Of a stretch of 13,278 bases of DNA, positions 11,970 to 13,278 are shown one piece after another. Each line of letters starts with the position of its first letter. Within the stretch, counting starts at the first letter, position 1. The DNA is from Chloroflexota bacterium (GTDB taxonomy: Bacteria > Chloroflexota > Dormibacteria > Dormibacterales > Dormibacteraceae): assembly GCA_005880175.1 (NCBI GenBank), contig VBJR01000361.1, positions 1 through 13,278 on the forward strand, given 5' to 3'. The position numbers and the translations under genes are program-made. Under the pieces are notes generated by a model. That model saw only the letters and a list, made by a program, of their open reading frames with translations, did not search any database and had not been told where the DNA came from.

Positions 11970-13278
11970 TCAGAGCTGGATCAGGTCGTGCTCCAGCGCG
12001 TACAGCGTGGCCCCCGCCCGCGTGTTCACCTCGATCTTCCCGTAGACGTTGATCACGTGCGTGTGCACCGTCCCCTCGGAGACATGGAGCTCGCGCGCGA
12101 TCTCCCGGTTCGACCGGCCCCGCGCCAGCCGGCGGAGCACGTCCACCTCCCGGTCGGTCAGGCCGGCCGGCCAGCCGCTGGCCTGGCGGCGGCCCGCGCG
12201 CGGCGCGCCCGCGGTCTCCAGCACCGCCTCCGTCGCGGCGCGGTCCAGGCGCCGGGCGCGCACCTCCTGGCCCAGCTCGCGGGCGGCCTCGGCGTCCGAG
12301 AGGGCGGGACGCCACGGCCGCTCCTCCACCATGGACTGGTACGCCTCGGCCGCGGCCAGCACCCGGGCCGGGAGCGGGATCGCCGGGGCCGGCAGCCGCC
12401 GGTGGTAGCCGGACCCGTCGAGCCGCTCGTGGTGCAGGCCGGCCAGCTCACCGGCCCGGCGCAGCGGCCCGGCGACGGTCAGGACCCGCTCGCTGTGGTA
12501 CGCGTGCAGCCGCACCCGCTCCCACTCGGCGCGGTTCAGCGGTCCCCGCTTGGTCCAGATCCGGTTCGGGACGCTGACGCAGCCGAGGTCGTGGACCTGC
12601 GCCGCGCGCCGGAGGTCCGCCCGCTCCTCGCCGGCGACGCCGAGGGCGGCGGCCGCGGCGTCGGCCAGCTCGGCCACGCGCGCCGAGTGGCCCACCGTGT
12701 GGGAGACCTTCAGGTCCACGAAGTCGGCGAACGCCGCCGTGACGGCGTCCACGTGCGAGCGGGGCACGAGCCGGTGCGGCGCCGGCTCCGCGTCCAGCAC
12801 CGCCTCCCACAGCGACTCGCCGCCGAGCGGGCGCAGCAGCTCGGCGCTGTGCGCCAGCCACAGGTCGCACAGCTCCGGATCGAACTCGCTCGCCCGCCGC
12901 GAGCGCACGACGTCGTCCGCCGCCCCACGCCCGCCCAGCCGGTGGTGGACCTGGGCCACGTGCACCAGGTGGACGAGCCGGGCCAGGGCCGAGATCCCCT
13001 CCCCGCTCGGCAGCAGGAAGAAGACGCGCCCGTCCCAGCGCGCGTACGCGTGCTGCAGCGCCTCGGTCACCCCCGGTCCGACGCCCAGGCGCTCGCCGAG
13101 CCGGGCGCCGACCTCGCAGATCGCCGCGAACGCGCCGGCCACGAAGCCGCTCGGCGCGGTGACCAGCCCGGCCACGGCCTGCGCCCGGGCCAGCGGGCCC
13201 CAGTCCCGCGCCACCCGCGTCGCCGCGAGGCGGAGGAGCTGGCCGCGGTCCGCGTAGTCGGCCTCGGAGAACCAGCGC
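11970..13278 (-). CDS. HD-domain (HD-GYP-like) protein with C-terminal LuxR-type HTH, 5' end outside window
   Basis: At least 435 codons. A GTG at 13214 could be a start, but the frame is open to the right edge and reads RWFSEADYADRG just upstream, which looks like coding sequence, so the gene is treated as partial. Numbering from that GTG, residues about 20-100 are a first degenerate HD-like half (YARWDGR). Residues about 168-300 are the second HD domain with H176, H208-D209 (QVHDLGCVSVPN), H240, and HHERLDGSGYH (261-271), where GYH replaces the usual GYP. Residues 350-410 are a LuxR/GerE HTH (GLTDREVDVLRRLARGRSNREIARELHVSEGTVHTHV). Likely a DNA-binding regulator that senses or degrades a nucleotide ligand; cyclic-di-GMP hydrolysis is not certain. 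Confidence 0.9.
   Translation of the reverse strand, partial: RWFSEADYADRGQLLRLAATRVARDWGPLARAQAVAGLVTAPSGFVAGAFAAICEVGARLGERLGVGPGVTEALQHAYARWDGRVFFLLPSGEGISALARLVHLVHVAQVHHRLGGRGAADDVVRSRRASEFDPELCDLWLAHSAELLRPLGGESLWEAVLDAEPAPHRLVPRSHVDAVTAAFADFVDLKVSHTVGHSARVAELADAAAAALGVAGEERADLRRAAQVHDLGCVSVPNRIWTKRGPLNRAEWERVRLHAYHSERVLTVAGPLRRAGELAGLHHERLDGSGYHRRLPAPAIPLPARVLAAAEAYQSMVEERPWRPALSDAEAARELGQEVRARRLDRAATEAVLETAGAPRAGRRQASGWPAGLTDREVDVLRRLARGRSNREIARELHVSEGTVHTHVINVYGKIEVNTRAGATLYALEHDLIQL

Noticed and set aside
12448..12870. Minus and plus shadow frames within the HD-LuxR region.
   Set aside because: Arg-rich frames overlapping a gene with clear HD and LuxR motifs.

Overview
The window is very GC-rich, with strong third-position G/C, frequent GTG/TTG starts, leaderless-type -10 boxes placed just before start codons, and gene families typical of high-GC Gram-positive bacteria. 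An actinobacterium is the best guess, possibly of the Thermoleophilia type. This is an inference from style and gene content; no rRNA or marker gene is present. No tRNA, rRNA, CRISPR array or transposase gene was seen.

Layout. (1) 1-3209, minus strand: a three-gene molybdenum hydroxylase operon in the order [2Fe-2S] subunit, FAD/[4Fe-4S] subunit, molybdopterin subunit (the last runs off the left edge). It is PaoABC/YagTSR-like, the start codons overlap the preceding stops by 4 bases, and its promoter lies among two palindromic operators (3248-3298). (2) 3321-6021: a divergent pair, a cyclic-nucleotide-domain/thioredoxin-reductase-like flavoprotein (minus) and a DipZ-C-terminal-like thioredoxin-fold protein (plus). 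Both have lost the usual CxxC. (3) 6040-7960: a MarR-family regulator divergent from a DHA2-type MFS efflux pump, with two palindromes in the shared 88-base gap. (4) 7966-8030: a 15-bp-arm inverted repeat filling the gap between convergent genes. (5) 8031-10664, minus: a large cyclase-domain/NTPase/TPR signalling protein. (6) 10683-11593: a broken region. The first 94 codons of a DUF255 (YyaL/SSP411-type) gene on plus abut the first 14 codons of a DsrE-like gene on minus, so both lose their 3' ends at one breakpoint near 10962-10967. Upstream of the DsrE fragment is an intact NTF2-TusA fusion gene with a palindromic operator. (7) 11594-11969: a 376-base gene-free stretch packed with inverted repeats, including a 271-bp segment bounded by perfect 17-bp inverted repeats. 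(8) 11970-13278, minus: an HD-domain protein with a LuxR-type HTH, 5' end outside the window.

How the genes relate. The redox theme (aldehyde/xanthine-type oxidoreductase, TrxR-like flavoprotein, thioredoxin-like protein, TusA/DsrE sulfur-carrier proteins, DUF255) is striking, but most units have their own promoters or operators and joint function is inference. The most notable observations are the shared double-truncation junction, the matched loss of dithiol motifs in the divergent redox pair, and the hairpin-rich mobile-element-like segment.
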